DNA of 13,972 nucleotides from an uncultured Burkholderiales bacterium (lineage in GTDB: Bacteria > Pseudomonadota > Gammaproteobacteria > Burkholderiales > Burkholderiaceae_C): assembly GCA_903953985.1 (NCBI GenBank), contig CAJBLW010000046.1:1-13972 (forward strand), in the 5' to 3' direction. Below, in pieces: positions 1 through 7,203 of the stretch (its first letter is position 1; each line of letters begins with the position of its first letter). A model generated the notes under the pieces. That model saw only the letters and a list, made by a program, of their open reading frames with translations, searched no databases and was not told where the DNA came from. The position numbers and the translations under genes are program-made.

Positions 1-268
1 CGGTCATCAGAGGCGTGGTGTCAGACAAAAGCCAGGTGTTGGGTGGTGGTTGGTCCTTGGGGTACGCGGCATCGGCTTGCTGCTGCGCGATGGCCATTTG
101 CTCGTGGCGCTGCGGTGTACGGCCTGCGCGGTCGCACCAGTGGCGCAGCACTTCGTCGACTGTGTGTACCGCTTGGCCCCTGTCGCGCAAAATTCCGGCC
201 AAAGCTTGAGTGAGCCAACTTTTCCCTGTGCTTTCGGCACCCACAATGGCTATACGAAGAGGTCTCAT
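1..268 (-). CDS. NadR/AAA_28-like P-loop ATPase, N-terminal part (runs off window)
   Basis: The first 89 codons of a minus-strand gene are visible; the C-terminal part lies beyond position 1. The protein opens with a short beta strand and a Walker A loop, GAESTGKS, at residues 10-17. A stretch near residues 80-89 (LLSDTTPLMT) resembles the Walker B/DT segment of the NadR ribosylnicotinamide-kinase fold. From family knowledge this suits the AAA_28/NadR-like ATP-binding proteins, whose substrates are often unknown. The ATG at 266-268 has an AGGA just upstream, very close to it; an in-frame GTG six codons earlier is possible. It lies 34 bp after the ftsB stop and is probably co-transcribed with eno-ftsB. 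The exact function (nicotinamide riboside kinase or other) cannot be told from this fragment. Confidence 0.75.
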   Translation of the reverse strand, partial: MRPLRIAIVGAESTGKSWLTQALAGILRDRGQAVHTVDEVLRHWCDRAGRTPQRHEQMAIAQQQADAAYPKDQPPPNTWLLSDTTPLMT

Positions 269-302
269 GTCCTGGGCGACATCCACCCGGTGAGTGGGGG
301 GG

Positions 303-578
303 TCATTTGGCGATCTGCACGAAAATTTCGTTGGCTTTGACCATGCCCAGCTCATGTCGGGCACGCTCTTCCACCATGTTCAGGCCCTCTTTGAGGTCGT
401 TGACTTCGGCGCTCAGTTGCTCCATGCGGCGACGTGCTTCTTCGTTGGCCAGTTTTTGCTGCGCCAGCTCTTGGCGCAACTCACTCACATGCGGCAGGCC
501 ACCCGGGCCGAACCACAGTTGGGCTTGTACGATCGCCAGCAAGGCGAACAGCACGATCGGGACCAGGCGGTTGCCCAT
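303..578 (-). CDS. ftsB: Cell division protein FtsB
   Basis: A 91-residue bitopic membrane protein of the divisome. In the family it pairs with FtsL through transmembrane and coiled-coil segments and, with FtsQ, controls activation of septal peptidoglycan synthesis. A short N-terminus is followed by one membrane helix (about residues 4-22). A charged heptad-like coiled coil follows (about 29-68, rich in E, Q, L and R). Then comes the family signature VEERARHELGMVK (69-81), in which many homologues carry a proline after the lysine where this one has alanine. The length is typical. The gene starts 12 bp after the eno stop, and eno-ftsB adjacency is a widespread proteobacterial arrangement, so co-transcription with eno is expected. 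Confidence 0.95.
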   Translation of the reverse strand: MGNRLVPIVLFALLAIVQAQLWFGPGGLPHVSELRQELAQQKLANEEARRRMEQLSAEVNDLKEGLNMVEERARHELGMVKANEIFVQIAK

Positions 579-590
579 GGCAGGCTTGTT

Positions 591-1874
591 TTAGCGCAGG
601 TTGTAAAACGCAGAGCGGCCGGGGTACACCGCCACTTCGCCCAAGTCTTCTTCGATGCGCAGCAGCTGGTTGTACTTGGCCATACGGTCCGAGCGGCTCA
701 TGGAGCCGGTCTTGATCTGACCCGCATTCAAGCCCACGGCGATGTCGGCAATGGTGCTGTCTTCAGTTTCGCCTGAGCGGTGTGAGATGACGGCGGTGTA
801 ACCGGCGCGCTTGGCCATCTCGATGGCTGCAAAGGTTTCGGTCAGGGTACCGATTTGGTTGATCTTGATCAGAATCGAATTGGCGATGCCTTTGTCGATG
901 CCTTCCTTGAAGATCTTGGTGTTGGTCACGAACAGGTCGTCGCCGACGATTTGCACGTTTTTGGCTAAGCGGTCGGTCAGCACTTTCCAGCCATCCCAGT
1001 CGTTTTCGGCCATGCCATCTTCGATGCTGATGATGGGGTACTTGTCGCACCAGGTGGCCAGCATGTCAGTCCATTGTTCGGCACTCAGTTCCAGGCCTTC
1101 ACCGGACAATTTGTACAGGCCGTCTTTGAAGAACTCGCTGGCGGCGCAGTCCAATCCGATGGCGATTTGATCGCCGGGTGTATAGCCCGCAGCCGTGATG
1201 GCGTCGAGCACCATCTGGATGGCCGCTTCGTGGCTGTCGACGTTGGGGGCAAATCCGCCTTCGTCACCCACGGCAATGCTCATGCCCTTGTCGTGGATGA
1301 TTTTTTTCAGGGCGTGGAACACTTCGGCGCCCCAGCGCACGGCTTCGCGGAACGACGGAGCGCCCACGGGGATGATCATGAACTCTTGCAAGTCCAGGTT
1401 GTTGTTGGCATGCGCGCCGCCGTTGATGACGTTCATCATGGGTACGGGCAATTGGTTGGCGTTCATGCCGCCAAAGTAGCGGTACAGCGGCAAGCCAGAC
1501 TCTTCGGCTGCAGCACGGGCTACGGCCATGGACACGGCCAGCATGGCGTTGGCGCCCAGGCGGCTCTTGTTGTCGGTGCCGTCCAGATCGATCAGGGTGC
1601 GGTCCAAAAAGGCCTGCTCGGAGGCGTCCAGGCCCAACACGGCTTCGGAGATTTCAGTGTTGATGTGCTCCACTGCTTTGAGCACGCCTTTGCCCAAGTA
1701 GCGGCTTTTGTCGCCGTCACGCAACTCTATGGCCTCGCGGCTGCCTGTGGATGCGCCGGACGGCACAGCGGCACGGCCCATGACGCCGGACTCCAGCAGC
1801 ACATCGCATTCGACGGTGGGGTTGCCGCGGCTGTCCAAAATTTCGCGGCCGACGATATCTACGATTGCACTCAT
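591..1874 (-). CDS. eno: Enolase (phosphopyruvate hydratase)
   Basis: Converts 2-phosphoglycerate to phosphoenolpyruvate in glycolysis; in proteobacteria it can also belong to the RNA degradosome. The 427 residues match the normal family length. All expected active-site residues are visible: Glu164, catalytic Glu205 in VGDEGG, Mg ligands Asp242, Glu285 (SIEDG) and Asp312, catalytic Lys337 within the signature LIKINQIGTLTE, and Lys388 (QIKTG). The SHRSGETED loop (364-372) is intact. The ATG at 1872-1874 is preceded by a modest GAGAG ribosome-binding sequence. A 53-bp gap separates it from the upstream DUF1330 gene. That gap is T-rich on the coding strand, with a weak GGG/CCC stem, so partial termination or a separate promoter there is possible but not shown. 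Confidence 0.98.
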   Translation of the reverse strand: MSAIVDIVGREILDSRGNPTVECDVLLESGVMGRAAVPSGASTGSREAIELRDGDKSRYLGKGVLKAVEHINTEISEAVLGLDASEQAFLDRTLIDLDGTDNKSRLGANAMLAVSMAVARAAAEESGLPLYRYFGGMNANQLPVPMMNVINGGAHANNNLDLQEFMIIPVGAPSFREAVRWGAEVFHALKKIIHDKGMSIAVGDEGGFAPNVDSHEAAIQMVLDAITAAGYTPGDQIAIGLDCAASEFFKDGLYKLSGEGLELSAEQWTDMLATWCDKYPIISIEDGMAENDWDGWKVLTDRLAKNVQIVGDDLFVTNTKIFKEGIDKGIANSILIKINQIGTLTETFAAIEMAKRAGYTAVISHRSGETEDSTIADIAVGLNAGQIKTGSMSRSDRMAKYNQLLRIEEDLGEVAVYPGRSAFYNLR

Positions 1875-1927
1875 TTGGGAACTCTCTCAAAAATGAAAAA
1901 TAAAACGGGGATAAACCAGCCCAAAAA

Positions 1928-2215
1928 TCAAACGCCTTCAACAGCCACCATGCGCATGATGGCCGCGCCTTCACGGGCTTCGCGGGCTTTGAGGTATTCC
2001 GGCAGTTCGTAAAAAGCTTTGGCGGCTTCAAAAGAAGGAAATTTCAGGACGACGATGCGTTCGGGTGCCCAGTCGCCTTCGAGCACTTGAACCTGGCCGC
2101 CTCGCACGCAGACTTCTGCGCCTGCAGTTTTCATGGCGGCTGTAGACCATTTTTTGTACTCTTCGTACTGCACTGGGTTGGTGACTTGAACGTGGGCAAT
2201 GATGTAAGCGCTCAT
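1928..2215 (-). CDS. DUF1330 family protein
   Basis: A 95-residue soluble protein with the small alpha/beta ferredoxin-like pattern of DUF1330. It has an N-terminal strand (AYIIAHVQV), a YEEYKKW helix, a central segment GGQVQVLEGDWAPERIVVLKFPSFE (split here as GGQVQVLEGDW then APERIVVLKFPSFE), and a helix AAKAFYELPEYLKARE. No catalytic residues are assigned for the family, and no signal peptide or membrane helix is seen. Its ATG (2213-2215) overlaps the kdsA TGA by 4 nt (ATGA), which implies translational coupling to kdsA. Placement between kdsA and eno recurs in Burkholderiales as far as I know, but a role in KDO or glycolytic metabolism would be guesswork. Confidence 0.92.
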   Translation of the reverse strand: MSAYIIAHVQVTNPVQYEEYKKWSTAAMKTAGAEVCVRGGQVQVLEGDWAPERIVVLKFPSFEAAKAFYELPEYLKAREAREGAAIMRMVAVEGV

Positions 2216-3066
2216 GAGAAATCGTCCTCTAAAAATGGGGTCTTTTTAACGATGGCATCAAGCTGCACCAGCGTCTCGAGCAGGGTCTTCATGTGGGCCA
2301 GTGGGACAGCGTTCGGGCCATCGGACCAAGCCTCAACGGGCTTTGGGTGGGTCTCCATGAAGAGACCTGCCACCCCCACGGCCACGCCTGCGCGGGCCAG
2401 CACGGGCACCATGTCCCGGGCGCCGCCGCTGCTGGTGCCTTGGCCGCCGGGCTTTTGCACCGAGTGGGTCACGTCAAACACCACCGGAGCGCCAGTTTTG
2501 CGCATTTCGGCCAGGCTCGTCATGTCGGCTACAAGGTTGTTGTAGCCAAAACTCACACCGCGCTCGCAGGCCAGAAAGTTGTCTTCGGGCAGACCGACTT
2601 CACGGGCAGCACTGCGGGCCTTGTCGATGACGTTTTTCATGTCCCAAGGTGCCAAAAACTGGCCCTTCTTGATGTTGACCGGCTTGCCCGACTGCGCCAC
2701 AGCGCGGATGAAGTCGGTCTGCCGGCACAAAAAGGCGGGGGTCTGCAGCACATCGACCACACTGGCCACGGTTTTGACTTGTGATTCGTCGTGCACATCA
2801 GTGAGGATGGGCACCCCGATCTGGCGGCGCACTTCGTCCAAAATTTTGAGGCCCGCATCGAGGCCCACACCGCGCTGGGTATTCCCTGAGGAGCGGTTGG
2901 CCTTGTCGAACGAGCCTTTGTAGATGAGCGGAATGCCCAGGCTTGAGCAGGCTTCCTTGAGTTGGCCAGCCACCTCGATGGACATCTCCAGGCCTTCGAT
3001 CGAGCAGGTGCCTGCGATCAAAAAGAAGGGCTGGTGCAGGCCAACGTCAAATCCGCAAAGTTTCAT
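2212..3066 (-). CDS. kdsA: 3-deoxy-8-phosphooctulonate (KDO-8-P) synthase, metal-dependent type
   Basis: Condenses phosphoenolpyruvate with arabinose 5-phosphate to give KDO 8-phosphate, the first committed step to the KDO of the lipopolysaccharide inner core; cytosolic. The 284 residues are the normal length. The TIM-barrel motifs KANRSS (55-60), LTDVH (88-92), RQTDFI (115-120), NIKKGQF (131-137) and CERGVSFGYNN (167-177) are present. The four ligands known from metal-dependent (class II, Aquifex-like) enzymes can be placed at Cys21, His201, Glu238 and Asp249. The metal-independent E. coli enzyme has Asn in place of the Cys. The motif around Cys21 reads IAGTCSIEG instead of the usual GPC-IES form. 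The ATG has a good AGGA seven bases upstream. It follows pyrG by 21 bp and overlaps the next gene. Confidence 0.97.
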   Translation of the reverse strand: MKLCGFDVGLHQPFFLIAGTCSIEGLEMSIEVAGQLKEACSSLGIPLIYKGSFDKANRSSGNTQRGVGLDAGLKILDEVRRQIGVPILTDVHDESQVKTVASVVDVLQTPAFLCRQTDFIRAVAQSGKPVNIKKGQFLAPWDMKNVIDKARSAAREVGLPEDNFLACERGVSFGYNNLVADMTSLAEMRKTGAPVVFDVTHSVQKPGGQGTSSGGARDMVPVLARAGVAVGVAGLFMETHPKPVEAWSDGPNAVPLAHMKTLLETLVQLDAIVKKTPFLEDDFS

Positions 3067-3087
3067 GGAGGTGTCCTGTGAGGGAAA

Positions 3088-4734
3088 TCAGGCCTTGGCT
3101 TGGTGCTCAATGGCCGCCTTGATGAAGGCGTTAAACAGGGGGTGTCCGTTCCACGGTGTGGACTTGAATTCGGGGTGAAACTGCACACCCACATACCAAG
3201 GGTGCACGTTTTGTGGCAACTCAACCATTTCGGTCAGTTGCTCGCGCTGGGTCAAGGCCGAGATCACCAGACCGGCTTTGCGCAGGTCGTCCAGGTAATT
3301 GACGTTGGCCTCATACCGGTGTCGGTGGCGCTCGGTGACCACATCGCCATAAATCTGGTGGGCCAATGTGCCCTTGGCGACGTCAGAGCTTTGTGCCCCC
3401 AGGCGCATGGTGCCGCCCAAGTCCGAGTTGGCATCACGCACCTGGATTGAGCCGTCTGCGTCTTTCCATTCGTTGATCAGTGCGATCACAGGGAAGGGCG
3501 TCTCGGGCTCGAATTCGGTGCTGTTGGCATCCTTCATGCCGGCCATGTGGCGGGCGTATTCGATGGTGGCCACCTGCATGCCCAAGCAAATACCAAGATA
3601 GGGCACTTGGTGGGTTCGTGCGTACTGGGCTGTTTCGATCTTGCCTTCCACGCCGCGCTTGCCAAATCCGCCGGGCACCAGTACGCCGTCAAAGTGGGCC
3701 AAGCTGGCCACGGTATCGGGGGTGATGGTTTCGGAGTCGATGTGCTCGATCTTCACACGCACATGGTTGCGCATACCGGCATGTCGCAGCGCTTCATTGA
3801 CCGATTTGTAGCTGTCCGACAATTCGACGTATTTGCCGACCATGGCAATCGTCACTTCGCCATTCGGGTGCTCGGTGTCGTGTACCAAATCATCCCAGCG
3901 TTTAAGGTTGGCTGGTGGGGTACTCAGGCGCAGTTTGTCGCAGATCAGGCCGTCCAGGCCTTGCTCGTGGAGCACGCGGGGGACCTTGTAGATGGTGTCC
4001 ACATCGGGCATGGAAATCACGCCCCAGCTTTGCACGTTGGTGAATAGCGAGATTTTGTCCCGCTCATCATCTGGAATGTAGCGGTCTGCTCGGCACAGCA
4101 AGGCATCGGGCTGGATGCCGATTTCGCGCAGTTTTTGCACTGTGTGTTGGGTGGGCTTGGTCTTGAGTTCGCCTGCAGCCGCAATCCAGGGTACGTAGGT
4201 CAGGTGCACAAAGGCGGTGTTGTTGGGCCCCAAGCGCAAACTGAGCTGGCGTACGGCTTCCAAAAAAGGCAAAGATTCGATGTCGCCTACGGTGCCGCCA
4301 ATCTCAACGATGGCCACATCGACCGCTTCGGGTGTGTCGTAGCCCGCGCCGCGCTTGACGAAGTCCTGGATTTCGTTGGTGACGTGGGGGATGACCTGCA
4401 CAGTTTTGCCCAAATAGTCTCCGCGGCGCTCTTTTTCGAGCACGCTTTTGTAAATCTGACCGGTCGTGAAGTTGTTGGCCTTCTTCATCCGGGTGTTGAT
4501 GAAGCGCTCATAGTGGCCAAGGTCCAAGTCGGTTTCTGCACCGTCATCGGTCACAAACACTTCGCCGTGCTGGATCGGCGACATGGTGCCGGGGTCCACA
4601 TTGAGATAGGGATCGAGCTTGATGAGGGTGACGGAGAGGCCGCGCGATTCAAGGAGAGCGGCGAGCGATGCGGAGGCGATTCCCTTGCCCAGGGAAGACA
4701 CCACACCGCCGGTGACGAAGACGAATTTGGTCAT
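3088..4734 (-). CDS. pyrG: CTP synthase
   Basis: Makes CTP from UTP, ATP and glutamine. An N-terminal amidoligase/synthetase domain (about 1-265) carries the P-loop-like GGVVSSLGKG (9-18), DPYLNVDPGTM (41-51) and EIGGTVGDIESLPF (144-157). The C-terminal class I glutamine amidotransferase domain (about 292-540) has its nucleophile Cys383 in GICLGMQ and His520/Glu522 in FHPEF. Counted from the ATG at 4732-4734 the protein has 548 residues, close to the 545 of E. coli. The homologue-like N-terminus MTKFVFVTGG supports this ATG, but a TTG two codons upstream (4738-4740) has better spacing (8 nt) from an AAGG. It is the first gene of the minus-strand cluster and has a perfect TATAAT about 40 bp upstream. 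Confidence 0.98.
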   Translation of the reverse strand: MTKFVFVTGGVVSSLGKGIASASLAALLESRGLSVTLIKLDPYLNVDPGTMSPIQHGEVFVTDDGAETDLDLGHYERFINTRMKKANNFTTGQIYKSVLEKERRGDYLGKTVQVIPHVTNEIQDFVKRGAGYDTPEAVDVAIVEIGGTVGDIESLPFLEAVRQLSLRLGPNNTAFVHLTYVPWIAAAGELKTKPTQHTVQKLREIGIQPDALLCRADRYIPDDERDKISLFTNVQSWGVISMPDVDTIYKVPRVLHEQGLDGLICDKLRLSTPPANLKRWDDLVHDTEHPNGEVTIAMVGKYVELSDSYKSVNEALRHAGMRNHVRVKIEHIDSETITPDTVASLAHFDGVLVPGGFGKRGVEGKIETAQYARTHQVPYLGICLGMQVATIEYARHMAGMKDANSTEFEPETPFPVIALINEWKDADGSIQVRDANSDLGGTMRLGAQSSDVAKGTLAHQIYGDVVTERHRHRYEANVNYLDDLRKAGLVISALTQREQLTEMVELPQNVHPWYVGVQFHPEFKSTPWNGHPLFNAFIKAAIEHQAKA

Positions 4735-4743
4735 GTCCAAGAC

Positions 4744-4783
4744 GGGAGCCTTCAGCCCCCGGTAGGTGGAAATCGTGATTATA
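4744..4783 (-). promoter_or_regulatory. pyrG promoter -10 box and leader hairpin
   Basis: On the minus strand a perfect TATAAT lies at 4778-4783, but no convincing -35 is seen at 16-18 bp; a TTGAGA is present at a poor 21-bp distance. Downstream, 4744-4760 can fold as GGGGGC-TGAAG-GCTCCC (6 bp with one G-U pair). The only ribosome-binding-like sequence, GAAGG, sits in its loop and 3' arm. The hairpin could therefore influence pyrG translation; this is inference. Confidence 0.45.
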
Positions 4784-4811
4784 GACAGTCACGTCTGCTA
4801 CATTTCTCAAC

Positions 4812-6053
4812 ATGAGCACATTGGCTGGAAAACACATCGTTCTGGGCTTGTCGGGCGGCATTGCTGCCTTCAAGTCTGCAGAGCTCTGCCGAGCTTTAGT
4901 CAAGGCGGGGGTCACCGTTCAGGTGGTCATGACCGAGGCGGCGGAGCAATTCATGACGGCAGTCACTATGCAGGCCCTGTCGGGGCGGCCGGTCTACACC
5001 TCGCAGTGGGACCCGCGAGAGGCCAACAACATGGCGCACATCAACCTGAGCCGCGAGGCCGACGCGATTGTGGTGGCACCGGCCAGTGCCGATTTTCTGT
5101 CCAAACTGTTGCACGGTGGTGCCGATGATTTGCTGAGCCTCATGTGCCTGGCCCGTCCTCTCGACAAAGTGCCCTTGATCGTGGCCCCGGCCATGAACCG
5201 CGAAATGTGGAATAACCCGGCCACCCAACGCAACGTGTCGCAACTCAAGGCCGACGGCGTTCATGTGCTGGATGTAGGTCTGGGCGACCAAGCCTGCGGC
5301 GAGACTGGCGACGGCCGAATGCTCGAAGCCGAAGAAATTCTGGATGACCTGGAGGCGTTTTTCACGCCCAAAATTTTGGCTGGCAAGGCGGTGCTGGTCA
5401 CCGCAGGTCCGACTTATGAGGCGATTGATCCGGTGCGCGGCATCACCAACTTGTCGAGTGGCAAGATGGGCTTTGCGATTGCCCGAGCTGCCCACATGGC
5501 GGGCGCCCGAGTGAGGTTGATCGCCGGTCCAGTGAATTTGCCTACGCCCCGGGGTGTTCAACGCGCCGATGTGCGTTCTGCGCGCCAGATGCTCGAGGCG
5601 GTTCAACAGCAGGTGGATGCGGCGGATGTGTTCATTTCAATCGCAGCCGTGGCCGATTGGCGCCCTGCGAATTCGGCCGATCAAAAAATCAAGAAGGACG
5701 GTTCGGGGCAAACGCCGCAGCTGAGTTTTGTCGAGAACCCGGACATCTTGGCCACGGTGGCGCAATCACCTCGTGCCCAATCGGGTGAATTGTTTTGCGT
5801 GGGTTTTGCCGCCGAAAGTCACGATTTGCTCGCGCATGCCACCGCCAAGCGCATCCGAAAAGGTGTGCCGCTTTTGGTGGGCAATATTGGCCCAGCCACG
5901 TTTGGTCGAGACGACAATGCTTTGCTCTTGGTCGACGAGTCAGGGGCCCGTGAATTGCCGCATGGACCCAAACAGGAACTGGCCGTCCATTTGATGGCCG
6001 ACATTGCCACCCGTTTAACCAAACATGCGGGTTCGTTTGGCGCCAATCTTTAA
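4812..6053 (+). CDS. coaBC: Bifunctional phosphopantothenoylcysteine decarboxylase / phosphopantothenate-cysteine ligase
   Basis: Two consecutive steps of coenzyme A synthesis on one 413-residue chain. The N-terminal flavoprotein CoaC domain (about 1-185) has the FMN-binding start LGLSGGIAAFKS (11-22), active-site His76 (AHINLSREAD), the PAMN motif (126-129) followed by MW, and the catalytic Cys162 in the substrate-clamp motif ACGETGDGRM (161-170). The C-terminal CoaB domain (about 190-405) shows TAGPTYEAIDPVRGITNLSSGKMG (as TAGPTYEAIDPVR, then GITNLSSGKMG), AAVADWRP (278-285) and the KIKK lysines (292-295). No clear ribosome-binding site precedes the ATG. It is divergent from pyrG, and dut follows after 54 bp, the same pair as E. 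coli dfp-dut. Confidence 0.98.
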   Translation: MSTLAGKHIVLGLSGGIAAFKSAELCRALVKAGVTVQVVMTEAAEQFMTAVTMQALSGRPVYTSQWDPREANNMAHINLSREADAIVVAPASADFLSKLLHGGADDLLSLMCLARPLDKVPLIVAPAMNREMWNNPATQRNVSQLKADGVHVLDVGLGDQACGETGDGRMLEAEEILDDLEAFFTPKILAGKAVLVTAGPTYEAIDPVRGITNLSSGKMGFAIARAAHMAGARVRLIAGPVNLPTPRGVQRADVRSARQMLEAVQQQVDAADVFISIAAVADWRPANSADQKIKKDGSGQTPQLSFVENPDILATVAQSPRAQSGELFCVGFAAESHDLLAHATAKRIRKGVPLLVGNIGPATFGRDDNALLLVDESGARELPHGPKQELAVHLMADIATRLTKHAGSFGANL

Positions 6054-6107
6054 GCGTTCAGTTTTGAGCGAAAAATCCATTGCTAAACACCCAACGCACA
6101 ATCTCAC

Positions 6108-6557
6108 ATGAACATCGACCTCAAAATCATTGATGCCCGTATGGCCGAACAATTGCCCGTATATGCCACCTCCGGCAGTGCCGGCCTGGATTTGCGTGCT
6201 TGCATGGACACGCCCTTGACCTTGCAGCCCAATGCCTGGCAGCTGGTGCCCACAGGCATAGCGGTGCACTTGAAAGACCCAGGCTATGCGGCCATGCTTT
6301 TGCCGCGCTCGGGTCTGGGGCACAAGCACGGCATCGTGCTGGGCAACCTGGTGGGTTTGATCGACAGCGACTACCAGGGCCAGTTGATGGTCAGCGCCTG
6401 GAACCGCAGCGATACAGCTTTCACAATTGAGCCGATGGAGCGCATCGCACAAATGGTGATCGTTCCCGTGGTGCAGGCCACGTTCAATGTGGTCAATGAT
6501 TTCGAAGCGCCCAGCGAACGTGGCGAAGGCGGCTACGGCTCGACGGGCAAAAAATAA
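6108..6557 (+). CDS. dut: Deoxyuridine 5'-triphosphate nucleotidohydrolase (dUTPase)
   Basis: Hydrolyses dUTP to dUMP and pyrophosphate, supplying dUMP for thymidylate and keeping uracil out of DNA. A 149-residue homotrimeric-type dUTPase with all five motifs in order: AGLDLRA (I, 25-31), PRSGLGHKHG (II, from about 66), GLIDSDYQG (III, with the catalytic aspartate), NRSDTAFTIEPMERIAQ (IV), and the C-terminal glycine-rich lid ERGEGGYGSTG (V). Length is typical. It lies 54 bp after coaBC and is probably co-transcribed with it. No Shine-Dalgarno sequence is obvious. The last codons (Lys-Lys, AAAAAA) and the stop form the U-tract of a terminator used by the convergent gene on the other strand. 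Confidence 0.98.
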   Translation: MNIDLKIIDARMAEQLPVYATSGSAGLDLRACMDTPLTLQPNAWQLVPTGIAVHLKDPGYAAMLLPRSGLGHKHGIVLGNLVGLIDSDYQGQLMVSAWNRSDTAFTIEPMERIAQMVIVPVVQATFNVVNDFEAPSERGEGGYGSTGKK

Positions 6558-6575
6558 GCGCCCTGCTTGGGCGCT
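6549..6575 (-). terminator. Rho-independent terminator of the SlyD-like gene
   Basis: The inverted repeat AGCGCCC / GGGCGCT (6557-6563 and 6569-6575, 5-nt loop) is perfect over 7 bp. Read on the minus strand it is followed by TATTTTTT (6556-6549), so it fits termination of the FKBP gene that stops at 6584. On the plus strand no T-run follows the stem. The U-tract is the dut 3' coding end. Confidence 0.7.
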
Positions 6576-6583
6576 GGTTGGAG

Positions 6584-7117
6584 TTAATGCAGTGTGGGGC
6601 CAGTCTGGATACCCTCGTCGCTCACTTCGATTTTGAAGAATCCGGTGCCGCAACTGCCACGGCCCACTTCTTCCTCGGTGGGCTCGCGCACCGACTCCAC
6701 CTTCAGGTGCAAGCGCAGCGCGATGCCCGACAGCGGGTGGTTGGCGTCCAAGACTACATGCTCGGGGTAGATTTCGGTCACGGTGTAAAGCGCGTTGCGC
6801 GGTGCGTCTGGGTTGCACCCCTCGGGCAGAGCGGTGCCTTCGATGGTGAGGCCGGGCTCTAGCCCTTCGGGGAAGAGGGCCAGGGGTTCCAGAAACAACA
6901 GGTTTTCATCGAAGTCGCCAAAAGCGTCTTCGGGCTCCAGATGCAGGTCGACCTTGGCCCCTTTTTCATGACCTTGTAGTGCTTCCTCGATCTTGGGCAA
7001 GAGGTCCTTGCCGCCAATGAAAAATTCCACAGGCTCGTCCAGGGTGTCCAGAACTTCGCCCAGCGTGTCTTTGAGTGTCCAGGTCAGTGCGACCACAGAA
7101 GGTGTCTTGATTTCCAT
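6584..7117 (-). CDS. FKBP-type peptidyl-prolyl isomerase, SlyD-like
   Basis: A 177-residue cytosolic prolyl isomerase/chaperone of the SlyD subfamily. The FKBP halves are visible as FFIGGKDLLPKIEEALQGHEKG (split FFIGGKDLLPK-IEEALQGHEKG, 32-53) and VVLDANHPLSGIALRLHLKV (121-140). Between them lies an inserted IF (insert-in-flap) segment (about 65-120) that gives SlyD proteins their chaperone activity. VREPTEEE (143-150) matches the end of the E. coli isomerase core. The E. coli histidine/cysteine-rich metal-binding tail is absent; the tail here is short, with GRGSCG and a single terminal His, so a role in nickel delivery is not supported. It is convergent with dut and divergent from the RoxA-like gene, and a terminator follows its stop. 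Confidence 0.93.
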   Translation of the reverse strand: MEIKTPSVVALTWTLKDTLGEVLDTLDEPVEFFIGGKDLLPKIEEALQGHEKGAKVDLHLEPEDAFGDFDENLLFLEPLALFPEGLEPGLTIEGTALPEGCNPDAPRNALYTVTEIYPEHVVLDANHPLSGIALRLHLKVESVREPTEEEVGRGSCGTGFFKIEVSDEGIQTGPTLH

Positions 7118-7203
7118 AGGACAATTGTCGCAGTTTGGCGGCCACTTTTTGACCGCTTTGTTTTTGAGTGCAGGTCTTTCGGCCTGTGCAACCGGATTGG
7201 AAC

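Noticed and set aside
1074..2012. Long open frame antisense to eno
   Set aside because: It mirrors the codon pattern of a clearly intact enolase gene and shows no domain; typical antisense shadow of GC-rich coding DNA.
7120..7129. 10-bp palindrome GACAATTGTC beside the SlyD-like start
   Set aside because: Short enough to occur by chance, and no second copy was noticed in the region.
7138..7165. GCGGCCA/TGACCGC stem with a T-rich tail upstream of the RoxA-like start, resembling an attenuator
   Set aside because: One C-A mismatch, an interrupted T-run and no known promoter before it; too weak to list as a terminator.
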